A stretch of DNA of 20,062 nt, taken from positions 1 to 20,062 of the forward strand of contig USJX01000051.1 in NCBI GenBank assembly GCA_900555035.1, read 5' to 3'. The position numbers and the translations under genes were made by a program. Under the pieces are notes generated by a model. The model ran no database searches. It was not told where the DNA came from and worked only from the letters and a program-made list of their open reading frames with translations. Of this stretch, positions 1 to 6,803 are shown piece by piece. The DNA comes from an uncultured Prevotella sp. (lineage in GTDB: Bacteria; Bacteroidota; Bacteroidia; Bacteroidales; Bacteroidaceae). Position 1 is the stretch's first letter. Each line of letters opens with the position of its first letter.

Positions 1-235
1 TGTTGCTCAGGTACTTATAAATAAAGTTAAATCAAAGTGTTGCGGAATTAAGGTATCACTCTTTGTTTCGGTATTCCTTTAATCTGAAGAAGAAATTACT
101 ATATAATATAATATATCTTCGATGAATCCGTTTTATATATATAACAGATTATATGAAGCATACGTAATGCCTCAATTCTGTGTGTGTTATTAATATAGTA
201 TCAACTAGGGCGTTTCACTAAAGAAAATTAGAGAA
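1..235. other. AT-rich non-coding region upstream of integrase
   Basis: No convincing coding sequence or RNA gene is seen here. The stretch is strongly AT-rich, with TA-repeat runs around 100-115 and 134-155. No match to the Bacteroidota promoter pattern (TTTG, about 20 nt, TAnnTTTG) was found on the plus strand, although the integrase must be transcribed from somewhere near here. In many prophages the attachment site lies beside the integrase, so attP or an att junction could be in this stretch. Only one end is visible, so no repeat pair can be identified. Confidence 0.5.
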
Positions 236-1420
236 ATGACCAAAAAAAAATTGTCTCATCGCGAAAGTAAACAGGCTATCCAGCAAATAATTGGATGGAC
301 TCCCCCTGCTTTTCATCAGGCGTCGGAATGCTACGTATCCTTCAAGGCATTCGATCCTTGTATCAATACAATGCGCCTGAAGAAGATTATGCTTAACCAT
401 ATTAAAGGAAAGCGAAATCAAAGAGCTTACGGAGAAGAACTCGTTAAGCGTCTTACCCAGAAGCTTCTTGACGGATGGAATCCGTGGATCGAAGAGTCAT
501 ACCCAGAGGAGTATGCTTTATTTAGTGACGTGTGCGATAAATATAAAACATATCTCGCCAAAATTGCTAAAGAAGGTGGCATAAAGCCTGGAACCAAATG
601 CAATTACGAGTGCAAATTGTCGTTTATGCTCAAATGGGTAGAGAAAGATAGGAAGATTACTTATATCTATCAATTTAACAAGAAGTTTGTGTGCGATTTT
701 TTAGATTATGTTCTCGTTGAAAGAAATAATACCTTGCGAACGAGAAATAACTATATTGGTTGGCTGAAATCGTTTTCCGGCTATCTCATAGAGAGAGGAT
801 ATGTCCAGAAGGATCCGACTGAAGGCGTTAACGCCTCCACAAAACTGGGTCCGAAGAATCGAAGCGTCATACCAAATGACGTGCTATTACAAATTAAGTC
901 ATATCTAGAGAAGGAGAATAAGCACTTTCTTTTAGCCTGTTATATCCTTCACTACTTGTTTGTTCGTCCTCACGAGATGACTTTTCTGAAAATCAAGGAT
1001 ATATCTAGGGAAAAGAAGACGTTAACTCTTAATGGCTCATATACTAAAAATGGGCATGATGCCATTGTTACTATCCCGAATCATGTCATCGCATTGATGG
1101 AAGAATTGGATATTTTTTCAGCTCCGCCCGACTTCTACCTTTTCGGGAAAAAGTTCCGCCCGGGAATGACGCCGATACCGGCTGATAGATTCTCTAGATT
1201 CTGGGTTGACAATGTAAAAAAGACGCTGGGATTAAGTGATTTCTATAAATTCTATAGCCTGAAGGATACGGGAATCACCAATATGATTAAGGCAAAAACC
1301 GATCTTCTTTCGGTTAGAGATCAAGCCAGACACTCGTCTGTAAAGATTACGAATATCTACACCCCTCAGGATTGTAAAGAAGCAAATCGTGATCTTATTG
1401 GGTACGAAGGCGTGTTTTAG
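236..1420 (+). CDS. int: Tyrosine recombinase / phage integrase
   Basis: This 394-aa protein most likely carries out site-specific integration and excision of the phage genome. The N-terminal part (about 90-200) looks like a SAM-like core-binding domain, and the catalytic domain follows from about 205. Visible catalytic features are Arg I at R244 in the box VRPHEM, a lysine in the beta-hairpin at K271 (TKNG), the R365-H366 pair in ARHSS, and the nucleophile Y375 in NIYTP. The usual HxxR box reads Y340-S-L-K343, so both canonical residues are replaced. As I recall, related Bacteroidota phage integrases carry similar YSxK boxes. The ATG at 236 follows an A-rich leader with no clear Shine-Dalgarno sequence. 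It is the only plus-strand gene and converges on the DGR reverse transcriptase with 55 bp between the two stops. It appears intact. The family call is firm; the attachment site is unknown. Confidence 0.93.
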   Translation: MTKKKLSHRESKQAIQQIIGWTPPAFHQASECYVSFKAFDPCINTMRLKKIMLNHIKGKRNQRAYGEELVKRLTQKLLDGWNPWIEESYPEEYALFSDVCDKYKTYLAKIAKEGGIKPGTKCNYECKLSFMLKWVEKDRKITYIYQFNKKFVCDFLDYVLVERNNTLRTRNNYIGWLKSFSGYLIERGYVQKDPTEGVNASTKLGPKNRSVIPNDVLLQIKSYLEKENKHFLLACYILHYLFVRPHEMTFLKIKDISREKKTLTLNGSYTKNGHDAIVTIPNHVIALMEELDIFSAPPDFYLFGKKFRPGMTPIPADRFSRFWVDNVKKTLGLSDFYKFYSLKDTGITNMIKAKTDLLSVRDQARHSSVKITNIYTPQDCKEANRDLIGYEGVF

Positions 1421-1426
1421 TATAAT

Positions 1427-1469
1427 GACTGTAGGAGATTTCGTCTCCTACAGTCCTACAATCCTACAG
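1427..1469. repeat. 12-bp hairpin plus three tandem 8-bp repeats between convergent genes
   Basis: Bases 1427-1438 (GACTGTAGGAGA) pair perfectly with 1444-1455 (TCTCCTACAGTC) around a 5-nt loop. The right arm opens a run of three tandem 8-mers: TCCTACAG (1446-1453), TCCTACAA (1454-1461) and TCCTACAG (1462-1469). It sits between the stops of the convergent integrase and RT genes, where a bidirectional terminator would be expected. Neither strand has a T-run after the stem, so it is not a classical intrinsic terminator. A protein-binding array, for example integrase arm sites, is an alternative I cannot test. Confidence 0.7.
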
Positions 1470-1475
1470 ATACTA

Positions 1476-2795
1476 TTAGGATGGCGGAAATCCTTCTATT
1501 CGTATGCGCCCATTTGGGGTTGCATATATCTCCAATTCGTATCCGCTATCCAACAATCTAGATATTTCGCTCTCGTCCGGAACATCATTTCTGTCTTCTA
1601 TTTTTCTATTTAAAATTTCATTTGCCATATTTTTATATTTGATATCGGTATCAAACTTCCTTCTCAGGTGAATCGACTGAAAATGCCCCTTAACCGTGAA
1701 GTACTGCCAGGATTCCTTATCCAGCTCTTCTTTGATAATCTTTCTCTTCGTGCCATATTCGTTATAATGGCTGAAGATACCCAGATACGAATTAACCGAC
1801 TGGATGGCTTTGCTGATAGCTTCAATATTTCCAGCTTTTGCGGCATCATTGAGCCTACGTACTGACTTTCTGTAGTTATTGGCCGTATTATTAACTGAAT
1901 ATATCCTATCTCGCTTAATGATGGCTCCTACAAACCTTACTCCCTTGGAATAATGCTGAAAATAGAATTTCTTCTCATTCAGCCGCAAGCCTAAAGATGC
2001 AAGCGTCTCTCTTATCATCGGCATCAAGCGAAGGAGTGTCTCTTTTCTCCTTGCTACCAGCACCATATCATCTACATATCTCACATGATGCTTACAGTAG
2101 TAATTTATCTTCCAGTCGAGTTTCGATAGCAGGAAGTTTGCAAAGAGCTGGGCAAAGAGATTGCCGATAGCTACACCTCTGTCTTCTCCATTCGTGAACA
2201 ATGACTTCTCCTTAGGCAGAAACTCCCAGAGATAATCTGCGCTCTTCTTCTCGCAATCCTTCTCGGGATGATGCATAACCACCATGCTGCATAGCCAGCG
2301 CAGATCTTCCTTGTCATCCCCATGGTAATTATCTACGATAAAGTCATCTACCATCTTGGCAAGAAGCGGTTTGTGGATGCTCATAAAGAAGCCCTGTAGG
2401 TCTATTCCCATCACATGGGCATCCTTCGTGTAATTCTCACTCACCTCCCTTATATCCTGCTGAAGCTGTCTGATACCAGCCAGCTGGCCTTTGCCTTTCC
2501 GGCAGTTGTATGTGCGGTCAGAAAACTGAGACTCGAACAGTGGTTCGAGTCTCAGTGCGATGTAATGGTGGATAATGCGGTCACGGAACTGACCGGCAAA
2601 CACCTCTCGATAGCGAGGGTACTTGACAACAAAGCAGATAGATTTTCCTATCTTATATTGACGTGAATTGACTTCATCGAGCAACTGAACGAGGTTGCTC
2701 ATATAGTTCATCTCAAATTCCGTAGCGCCTACTGTTTTCCGCTTGTGACGGCGGCAGTCGAAATATGCTTCTAAGAGTATGTCAAAATCTATCAT
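1476..2795 (-). CDS. Diversity-generating retroelement reverse transcriptase
   Basis: This 439-aa group II intron-like reverse transcriptase copies the TR transcript into cDNA with errors at adenines, for transfer into VR. RT motifs appear in order: VFAGQFRDRIIHHY (65-78), FESQFSDRTYNCRKGKG (87-103), the first catalytic Asp at D132 in GIDLQGFF, IGNLFAQ (210-216), the active site YVDD (240-243), and LGLRLNEKK with GVRFVGAII after it. DGR enzymes usually show IGxxxSQ in motif 4, a position linked to low adenine fidelity; here Ser is Ala. Residues beyond about 300 resemble no domain I recognise. The ATG at 2795 lies 34 nt downstream of TR, and Avd is just upstream, the common Avd-TR-RT order. 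No promoter was found directly upstream, so it is probably transcribed with the target and Avd. A perfect 14-bp inverted repeat lies in the codons for residues 81-91. Confidence 0.96.
   Translation of the reverse strand: MIDFDILLEAYFDCRRHKRKTVGATEFEMNYMSNLVQLLDEVNSRQYKIGKSICFVVKYPRYREVFAGQFRDRIIHHYIALRLEPLFESQFSDRTYNCRKGKGQLAGIRQLQQDIREVSENYTKDAHVMGIDLQGFFMSIHKPLLAKMVDDFIVDNYHGDDKEDLRWLCSMVVMHHPEKDCEKKSADYLWEFLPKEKSLFTNGEDRGVAIGNLFAQLFANFLLSKLDWKINYYCKHHVRYVDDMVLVARRKETLLRLMPMIRETLASLGLRLNEKKFYFQHYSKGVRFVGAIIKRDRIYSVNNTANNYRKSVRRLNDAAKAGNIEAISKAIQSVNSYLGIFSHYNEYGTKRKIIKEELDKESWQYFTVKGHFQSIHLRRKFDTDIKYKNMANEILNRKIEDRNDVPDESEISRLLDSGYELEIYATPNGRIRIEGFPPS
2525..2556. repeat. Perfect 14-bp hairpin inside the RT gene
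   Basis: Bases 2525-2538 (ACTGAGACTCGAAC) are the exact reverse complement of 2543-2556, with a 4-nt loop (AGTG on the plus strand, CACT in the RT mRNA). It lies within the codons for RT residues about 81-91 (LRLEPLFESQF). These look like conserved RT positions, so the stem is not an obvious insertion. A 32-nt sequence this symmetric is very unlikely by chance in a coding region. Its function is unknown. Confidence 0.85.
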
Positions 2796-2829
2796 TTTCT
2801 ATCTTGCTTTACTTATCTTCCTTATTTAG

Positions 2830-2940
2830 TGCTGAAACCGGGCGAACATGACCCTTATTCTGAACCTTATCGTTCCAGTTGTTGAGGTTGCCGTCACTGA
2901 AGTTCAGATTCCACGCGTTCTGGGAACTGTTCTCGGTAGT
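2830..2940 (-). repeat. DGR template repeat (TR)
   Basis: This 111-bp non-coding repeat aligns without gaps to VR at 3553-3663. The nine mismatches are at 2858, 2874, 2882, 2883, 2904, 2918, 2930, 2931 and 2940. Each is T on the plus strand, meaning A in the sense-strand TR. There are 34 such adenines in TR, so 9 of 34 have been changed, and no other base differs. Read in the VR frame, TR encodes a version of the lectin tail rich in AAC asparagine codons, as DGR templates generally are. It lies between Avd and RT and should be transcribed into the DGR RNA. The outer limits are set by the first mismatch that is not at an adenine on each side (2829 and 2941). Confidence 0.97.
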
Positions 2941-3047
2941 CGCCGCAAATGTCTTGTTCTTAACTATACATGATAGGATGCGGCCCATTTAGTAAGGAAG
3001 GTTGCTCTCTCGGCTTGACTTATCTTACCGACCCTGGCTTAAACCAC
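2941..3047 (-). other. Spacer between avd and TR
   Basis: These 107 bp lie between the avd stop codon and the 5' end of TR in the sense direction. No open reading frame or Bacteroidota -7 box is visible. By analogy with known DGRs, this would be the 5' part of the TR-containing transcript. Confidence 0.5.
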
Positions 3048-3455
3048 TCAAGCTACGGGCTGCTGTCTGGAACTTCTTTCGGTAGCCTGCGCTCTGAGGA
3101 GTGATCCCTTCCATGCTGTGCATTGTTTGCCAACACTATCCCGCAGTCGGAGAAGGTTTGCCAGCTTGCTCGTACCCATTATCCACCTCTGTTCACCTGC
3201 AATATCAATCAAGGTTGATATAACTTCAAGGTTCGTCTGCAACTGTGCGAGATGCTCAATGCGAACATTCAAATCGCCAAGCATATACGCTTTTGCGATG
3301 TGATTCAGACTGTCAATAAGCATATTGCATAGCCTGTCTCCAAATACCGGACGCTGCGATTTCGGAAAATTTCTGACAACATCTATTGCAATGTCAAGCA
3401 TCTGCTTGACATCAAGGTATATTCTCGTTTTGCTTGCCAACTTTGTTGCTGCCAT
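3048..3455 (-). CDS. avd: DGR accessory variability determinant (Avd-like)
   Basis: This 135-aa, mostly helical, basic protein fits the Avd family in size, composition and place. Avd proteins form pentameric barrels of four-helix bundles that bind the RT and the DGR RNA and are needed for cDNA synthesis. The sequence shows successive amphipathic helices at about 12-30, 39-58, 62-85 and 91-120, joined by short turns. A basic, Gln-rich tail (ATERSSRQQPVA) ends the protein. It lies between the VR-bearing target and TR, the usual position for avd. The ATG at 3455 is preceded by AAGAGAGAT, a weak purine-rich ribosome site. No catalytic motif is expected. The identification rests on context plus helical pattern rather than on a signature motif. 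Confidence 0.85.
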   Translation of the reverse strand: MAATKLASKTRIYLDVKQMLDIAIDVVRNFPKSQRPVFGDRLCNMLIDSLNHIAKAYMLGDLNVRIEHLAQLQTNLEVISTLIDIAGEQRWIMGTSKLANLLRLRDSVGKQCTAWKGSLLRAQATERSSRQQPVA

Positions 3456-3496
3456 ATCTCTCTTGATTGATATTTTCTAATTTGCGTTTTTGGGGT

Positions 3497-3520
3497 GTCC
3501 TCGACTTTAAGGTCGAGGAC
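3497..3520. promoter_or_regulatory. Hairpin/cruciform downstream of VR
   Basis: GTCCTCGAC (3497-3505) and GTCGAGGAC (3512-3520) form a perfect 9-bp stem with a 6-nt loop. It lies 20 bp beyond the target stop codon and 32 bp beyond VR, before avd. In the Bordetella phage BPP-1 DGR, a hairpin/cruciform just downstream of VR stimulates target recognition, and similar elements occur in other phage DGRs. No T-run follows on either strand, which argues against a terminator. Confidence 0.75.
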
Positions 3521-3540
3521 GATTAACTATTAACAACTAA

Positions 3541-4356
3541 CTATCGTAAAAATGCTGAAACCGGGCGAACATGACCCTTAATCTGAACCTTATCGTACCA
3601 GTTGCAGAGGTTGCCGTCACTGAAGTACAGATTCCACGCGCTCTGGGAACTGCGCTCGGTAGATGTCCAATACCATGAACCGAGATCAAGCTGTGTAGCT
3701 CCATTAATGAGTGACAGCGCATAATTAATCTTGAGCGCATTGGAGTACATCATCAGGCTCTCTCCTACGGATGGCAACCACCAGTAACCAGCTGTCAAGC
3801 CCTTACCTTTACTGTTTGCACGACTATATGCGCGACAATATCCTGGAGCATACGATGCGGTATTCGTCACATGATCCGCAGAAGATGCCTTGATGATGGC
3901 ATCTGTGTGCTTTCGTCCGTCGAAATCGAGCATCGCAGCTAGGCGGTTATTACCGGTAACCTCTGCGGCATAGTTCTCATCATTTCCGTAAAAGGTAGTG
4001 TCTCCCTGTACGGCTGCACTGGCCCATGAAAGGGAGGTGGCTTCTGTAGGAGCTACAACGATGTGTCGTCCGCCCTCGAATACTACTACACCATCTGCCA
4101 CCTCTCCGGTGGCTTCGATGGACGCCCACTTGTGCGGCTTCACCATCAGTGGATAGTTATCGCTGTTTCGGTGATACATGATGAAGATACCATCCTCGAT
4201 AGCGTTGAGGTTGAGTCCTCCGGCTACCGCCTTTTTCAGAACTTCCAGCGACACCAGGGTAATGACTCCGTTCGCATCCGCGATTGGGAACTTCTGGTCA
4301 CTGTTTACTGCATTGACTGTTGTCAATGTCTGAGAATCAAATTTTCCTGTTTTCAT
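3541..4356 (-). CDS. DGR target: C-type-lectin-like tail tip / receptor-binding protein
   Basis: This 271-aa protein carries the variable repeat at its C-terminus and probably displays a diversified ligand-binding face at the tail tip. Residues 1-50 probably attach it to the virion. The C-terminal region resembles DUF1566/formylglycine-enzyme-type C-type lectin folds: WWLPSVGE (192-199), YWTSTE (229-234), AWNLYFSDGN (240-249) and VRPVSAF (263-269). Residues changed relative to TR are S232, R235, S239, Y244, C251, Y254 and I259; in TR these are Thr, then six Asn. The constant scaffold around them (W230, W241, F245, D247, G248, W253, the VRP motif) fits the known design in which loop side chains vary on a fixed fold. 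The gene lies 11 bp after the tail-fibre gene, and its ATG follows an AT-rich leader (TTAAGATATG). The DGR-target role is nearly certain; the actual receptor is unknown. Confidence 0.94.
   Translation of the reverse strand: MKTGKFDSQTLTTVNAVNSDQKFPIADANGVITLVSLEVLKKAVAGGLNLNAIEDGIFIMYHRNSDNYPLMVKPHKWASIEATGEVADGVVVFEGGRHIVVAPTEATSLSWASAAVQGDTTFYGNDENYAAEVTGNNRLAAMLDFDGRKHTDAIIKASSADHVTNTASYAPGYCRAYSRANSKGKGLTAGYWWLPSVGESLMMYSNALKINYALSLINGATQLDLGSWYWTSTERSSQSAWNLYFSDGNLCNWYDKVQIKGHVRPVSAFLR
3553..3663 (-). repeat. DGR variable repeat (VR)
   Basis: This is the 111-bp recipient copy of TR, covering codons 232-268 of the target protein and ending three codons before its stop. In sense orientation the last 28 bp (3580-3553) are identical to TR and include the GC-rich stretch GTTCGCCCGG. 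This is where an initiation-of-mutagenic-homing element is expected. Variation is spread over the first 83 bp. Every difference from TR is at a TR adenine. Confidence 0.97.
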
Positions 4357-4367
4357 ATCTTAATATT

Positions 4368-6800
4368 TTAATTTAATGTTATATTGCCTATAGTGCGGCA
4401 TATCTGACTACTAATTGTTATTGATTCCATTTTATGCGAGAGATTACCGACAACGCCAATGTCGAATCCGTAAGCAGGAACTTTTGTGGTTCCGCCTAAG
4501 CTTACATGCAGTACTTTCATCATTCTTACACTTGTTCCCCTACGTACATACTTGCCGCTGGCAAGATTGATGAGCTTTGATCCGTCGCAGATGTTGCCAG
4601 ATGTAAACCATTTCCCGTCTGCCTCTTTCGCAAGTTCTGCTGTAAGATTATGCGCACTGTCCGCAAAGTATAGACTATCCTTGCGTCCGGCTGTATATTG
4701 ATACAGCTTCTTCCAGGATGTTATCCTCGCTCCAGGTTCGTATCCTGTAATAGGGTGCTTCGATAGCTCTGTAGAGTCGTCTGCATACGATCTCGGGAAT
4801 AAGCAAATGTCAACCTTGGTCACGGCAACATTATAGTAATACGACTTGTCGTCAATCTTGAAGGCTTGTGGCTCATAAAGACTGTCTGATGCTGTCATAC
4901 CATATCCCTTATTTATCAGGTTCAGGTACTCATGCGCAGGAAGATAGTCAAAGGATTCCAGTCTTCCCTTGGTGACATTCTTGTTATCCCAACCGCCTGG
5001 ACCCAGATCGTAAAGCCAGTTGCCTTTGTTGTCGTAGTACGACATGATAGCGCATCCGGTTGCAGGATCTACACCGAAGCGGATGTTCGGAATCACAGCG
5101 TTAACTGATCCGAAGATTTCAATGATTCCGTCACGCAGACAGATTCTGCTGTTATTCGACTCGCCATAAACATTAATAGACTGAGACCCGAAGAAGTCTA
5201 TCTGTCCGATCTTACTCCAGAGGACCTTCGTTGCTACGAAGCTGAATTGCGAGCTTAGAGACCAGTTTCCCTTGCCTCCGTATGTTGTATAGTCATCAAG
5301 AGGTGTAGTGTCCGAACTCTTCACGTGCTTCTTGTTGCACTCGTAATATTTCCCGCCGTATTCAACAACGTCAAACATCTCGCTATCCTCATCCGAGAGC
5401 GGATAGAAAGTGTATCCTTCTCCAAGCTCTTCCCAGCTCTGGGGACCACGCATCCACTTGCCGTTCTTGCCGGCTGCACCAGGCTTTCCGTCTGCGCCGT
5501 CTTCAACTGTTCGGATGGGGATGGTATAACTATACACCCTCCCGGCTACAGTTGCTTCATACACCATATCCACGTTGGCTGATACGTTAGCCGATATACT
5601 AACCGTTATTGTCTCTATCTTGCCCGATACAGACTTCTTCGGGATAACACCTACTGCCATCGACTGCGTGAAATGAATGCTGCTCTTTATATCCAGCAGC
5701 CCTCCATTCCTCATAGCCTTCACGGTAATGCTATACGTAGCTGCGTAATTACTCTTCTTGTGCAATATTGCCGGCATCGAAATCTGTATGCTAACGGCAC
5801 TTTCACCCGGCTCTCCCTTTACTTTAGTCCATCTGTAGGCGGAAAACACTTCCGGATCTTCCTTCGTGGTATCGGTGCATGTGCCCATGTAGGCATATTC
5901 GTCGCCGTCATCGCACGAAGTGACGAAAGAATTATCTGAATTATCCGGGGTGTTGCACCAGGCAACGTGCATATAGTACTGCACGGCATCTGCGCCATCC
6001 TTGCCCGGTTCTCCCTGAGGTCCCTGGATATTGCCGATATTGTTCCATCGCTGACCATTGTTATGATACACATCCGTGCCCAGCAGATAACACTCTCCTG
6101 TGTTCGATTTCTGTATCGAATAGTAGATATTACCGTCTTCCCGGATATCAACTGTCAGTAATGACGGAACATCGTACCCTGCACTATGCGATGCCTTGAG
6201 GGAGCCGGCATCTGAAGATATGTCGAAAAGTACCGGATGGTCACCGGGGACAATCAGGGTAGGATTGGCACTGATGGCTGCCTGTAGCTCCTGACAGTTG
6301 GGGTAATGAAAGCTCGCATCTCCCTCGATGGTAATCGATGTACCGTCCTTACCATCCTTGCCAGGCTTACCCTGCGGACCTTGTGGTCCCTGTGCTCCAG
6401 TAGTACAGACGGGTTTTGTCGATGTCATCGTGCCATCCGTATAGTAAATGAACGAGCACGTCCAGATATAATATCCGTTCTGCCACTTTGGAGGTTCCGG
6501 AACCCATGTACCGCCATTCAGGGTCGTAGTCGACGTTGACTGATAGTACATCTCCAGAATCTTGTCAATGCCCTTGCCGGATGGCAGGCATACCGGTTTC
6601 GTTATCTTTTCCGTTCCATTGGTGTAGTAGATATGCGTGCGGGACCAGATATAATGCCCGTTCTGCCACTTCGGAGCTTCAGTCTGCCAGCCAGTTGTCG
6701 GGGCGACGGTGTTGCTGGCTGAGTCGGCATACTCCACATCGGTGTCGGATATACCGACACCGATTCGGAGGAATCTGATAAACCTTATCGCTGATATCAT
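4368..6800 (-). CDS. Tail fibre-like protein with collagen-like repeats
   Basis: This 810-aa protein is likely a tail fibre or tail-tip appendage. It opens with two tandem repeats of about 60 residues (about 12-71 and 76-132), each ending in a form of PKWQNGxYIW...IYYTxGT...TKPVC. This repeat type is common in phage tail proteins that connect to fibres. Collagen-like Gly-X-Y stretches follow at about 135-153, 260-271, 329-333 and 435-446 (for example GPQGPQGKPGKDG), which suggest a trimeric shaft. A beta-rich, Ig-like segment lies at about 335-430. A module with YYMHVAWCN...RWTKVKGEPG sits at about 275-333. The region beyond 450 is unassigned. The ATG is 3 bp after the upstream stop, so the genes are probably co-translated. 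The next gene downstream is the DGR target, which may be mounted on this fibre; that is inference. Confidence 0.85.
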   Translation of the reverse strand: MISAIRFIRFLRIGVGISDTDVEYADSASNTVAPTTGWQTEAPKWQNGHYIWSRTHIYYTNGTEKITKPVCLPSGKGIDKILEMYYQSTSTTTLNGGTWVPEPPKWQNGYYIWTCSFIYYTDGTMTSTKPVCTTGAQGPQGPQGKPGKDGKDGTSITIEGDASFHYPNCQELQAAISANPTLIVPGDHPVLFDISSDAGSLKASHSAGYDVPSLLTVDIREDGNIYYSIQKSNTGECYLLGTDVYHNNGQRWNNIGNIQGPQGEPGKDGADAVQYYMHVAWCNTPDNSDNSFVTSCDDGDEYAYMGTCTDTTKEDPEVFSAYRWTKVKGEPGESAVSIQISMPAILHKKSNYAATYSITVKAMRNGGLLDIKSSIHFTQSMAVGVIPKKSVSGKIETITVSISANVSANVDMVYEATVAGRVYSYTIPIRTVEDGADGKPGAAGKNGKWMRGPQSWEELGEGYTFYPLSDEDSEMFDVVEYGGKYYECNKKHVKSSDTTPLDDYTTYGGKGNWSLSSQFSFVATKVLWSKIGQIDFFGSQSINVYGESNNSRICLRDGIIEIFGSVNAVIPNIRFGVDPATGCAIMSYYDNKGNWLYDLGPGGWDNKNVTKGRLESFDYLPAHEYLNLINKGYGMTASDSLYEPQAFKIDDKSYYYNVAVTKVDICLFPRSYADDSTELSKHPITGYEPGARITSWKKLYQYTAGRKDSLYFADSAHNLTAELAKEADGKWFTSGNICDGSKLINLASGKYVRRGTSVRMMKVLHVSLGGTTKVPAYGFDIGVVGNLSHKMESITISSQICRTIGNITLN

Positions 6801-6803
6801 AGG

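Noticed and set aside
1..235. Attachment site beside the integrase
   Set aside because: No tRNA end or repeat partner is visible and only one end of the element is in view, so no att core can be supported.
3497..3520. Reading the hairpin after the DGR target as an intrinsic terminator
   Set aside because: There is no T-run on either side, and termination here would separate avd, TR and RT from any recognisable promoter. Its position fits a DGR cruciform better.
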